Assembly: GCA_021781455.1 (NCBI GenBank)
Contig: JAJXWV010000088.1
Span: forward strand, 1-47,072
DNA from: Acidobacteriota bacterium
Lineage (GTDB): Bacteria > Acidobacteriota > Thermoanaerobaculia > Gp7-AA8
Direction: 5' to 3'
DNA length: 47,072 nucleotides
Shown here: in pieces, positions 46,862 to 47,072 of the stretch
Layout of the letters: every line of letters starts with the position of its first letter
Position numbering within the stretch: the stretch's first letter is position 1
Notes under the pieces: model-generated
Database searches by the model: none
Seen by the model: only the letters and a program-made list of their open reading frames with translations
What the model was told of the DNA's origin: nothing
Program-made: the position numbers and the translations under genes

Positions 46862-46890
46862 GGTGTCGGGTGTCAGGTGTCGGTTGTCGG
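46862..46890 (+). repeat. Heptamer array (GGTGTCG)
   Basis: GGTGTCG, GGTGTCA, GGTGTCG and GTTGTCG in tandem start right after the SirB1-like gene. No reverse-complement partner is seen in the window. Confidence 0.78.
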
Positions 46891-46944
46891 CGATGGCGGT
46901 GGACAGTCCCTGAACCGAACGACGCAGCCGGGTCGCGTATCCTC

Positions 46945-47072
46945 TCTCGTGACCTCGTGACCTCGTGACCTCGTGACCTCGTGACCTCGTGACCTCGTGA
47001 CCTCGTGACCTCGTGACCTCGTGACCTCGTGACCTCGTGACCTCGTGACCTCGTGACCTCGTGACCTCGTGA
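46945..47072 (+). repeat. CCTCGTGA octamer array, 15 perfect copies, continuing past the window
   Basis: From 46953 to the last base, 120 bp are exactly 15 CCTCGTGA units, preceded by one variant unit (TCTCGTGA). It is the longest of the short-unit arrays. The array is not in a gene, and its end is not seen. Confidence 0.97.

Noticed and set aside
46945-47072. CRISPR or origin iterons
   Set aside because: Units abut without spacers and are only 8 bp; no rep or dnaA gene is nearby in the window.
1-47072. tRNA, rRNA or riboswitch genes
   Set aside because: I looked for tRNA-like cloverleaf and T-loop patterns and for known riboswitch cores in the intergenic gaps and found none I could support by eye; a covariance-model scan would settle it.

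Overview
The window is about 47 kb of GC-rich bacterial DNA with two unlike parts. No 16S rRNA is present, so the taxon is only inferred. The gene set (fmt-rsmB, the run xseA-xseB-ispA-dxs-tlyA, DUF4388 and zinc-ribbon/TPR proteins, a GH15 enzyme) and the many palindromic intergenic repeats suggest an Acidobacteriota-like soil or sediment chromosome.

Positions 1-8061 are a chromosomal integron cassette array without its integrase. Nine attC sites, each 106 bp (site 4 becomes 106 bp once an 86-bp insertion is subtracted), separate short plus-strand genes: a secreted protein of unknown function, a stand-alone ClpX-type double zinc finger, an exported S33 hydrolase, a six-helix membrane protein, a small zinc-ribbon protein, two tiny membrane proteins, a shrunken PP2C-like protein and a HicB-HicA toxin-antitoxin pair. 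The arms of the attC sites covary. The first bases of most cassettes are the reverse complement of that cassette's own right end, as expected if each was once a free circle. The orientation places intI and attI to the left, outside the window. The right end (about 6.9-8.06 kb) is eroded: an attC fragment, an intact DUF1801 gene, truncated RibD-C and GNAT genes and a decayed attC end. A piece of an IS630 transposase lies at the left edge.

Positions 8095-47072 are ordinary chromosome: a 1066-residue GT-C-like membrane protein; fmt and rsmB; a GH15 glucoamylase/trehalase-like enzyme; an HU gene with a clear sigma-70 promoter and terminator; a dGTPase; PhzF; a PuuD-N membrane protein; an SDR; alanine racemase; MlaE and MlaF; a Thr-rich lipoprotein; exonuclease VII and the isoprenoid genes ispA and dxs; tlyA; rmlD; DUF4388; tatA; a PcrA/UvrD helicase; VapBC; a zinc-ribbon TPR protein; 3-hydroxyacyl-CoA dehydrogenase; a histidine-kinase-like protein that has lost its phospho-acceptor His; a CAP protein; a MoeB-rhodanese fusion; yqeY; pyrE; a biotin carrier protein; HMG-CoA lyase; a thioesterase; and a SirB1-type protein.

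Many junctions in this second part carry one of two repeat classes. The first is a palindromic element family whose ends read CGTCACTCTGAGCCGGCGG (six sites, from a 40-bp minimal hairpin to about 280 bp). The second is short arrays of 7- or 8-bp units, usually a direct array followed by its reverse complement, so the transcript can fold into a hairpin. Several of these repeats begin at, and supply, the stop codon of the gene before them. The window ends inside 15 perfect copies of an 8-bp unit.
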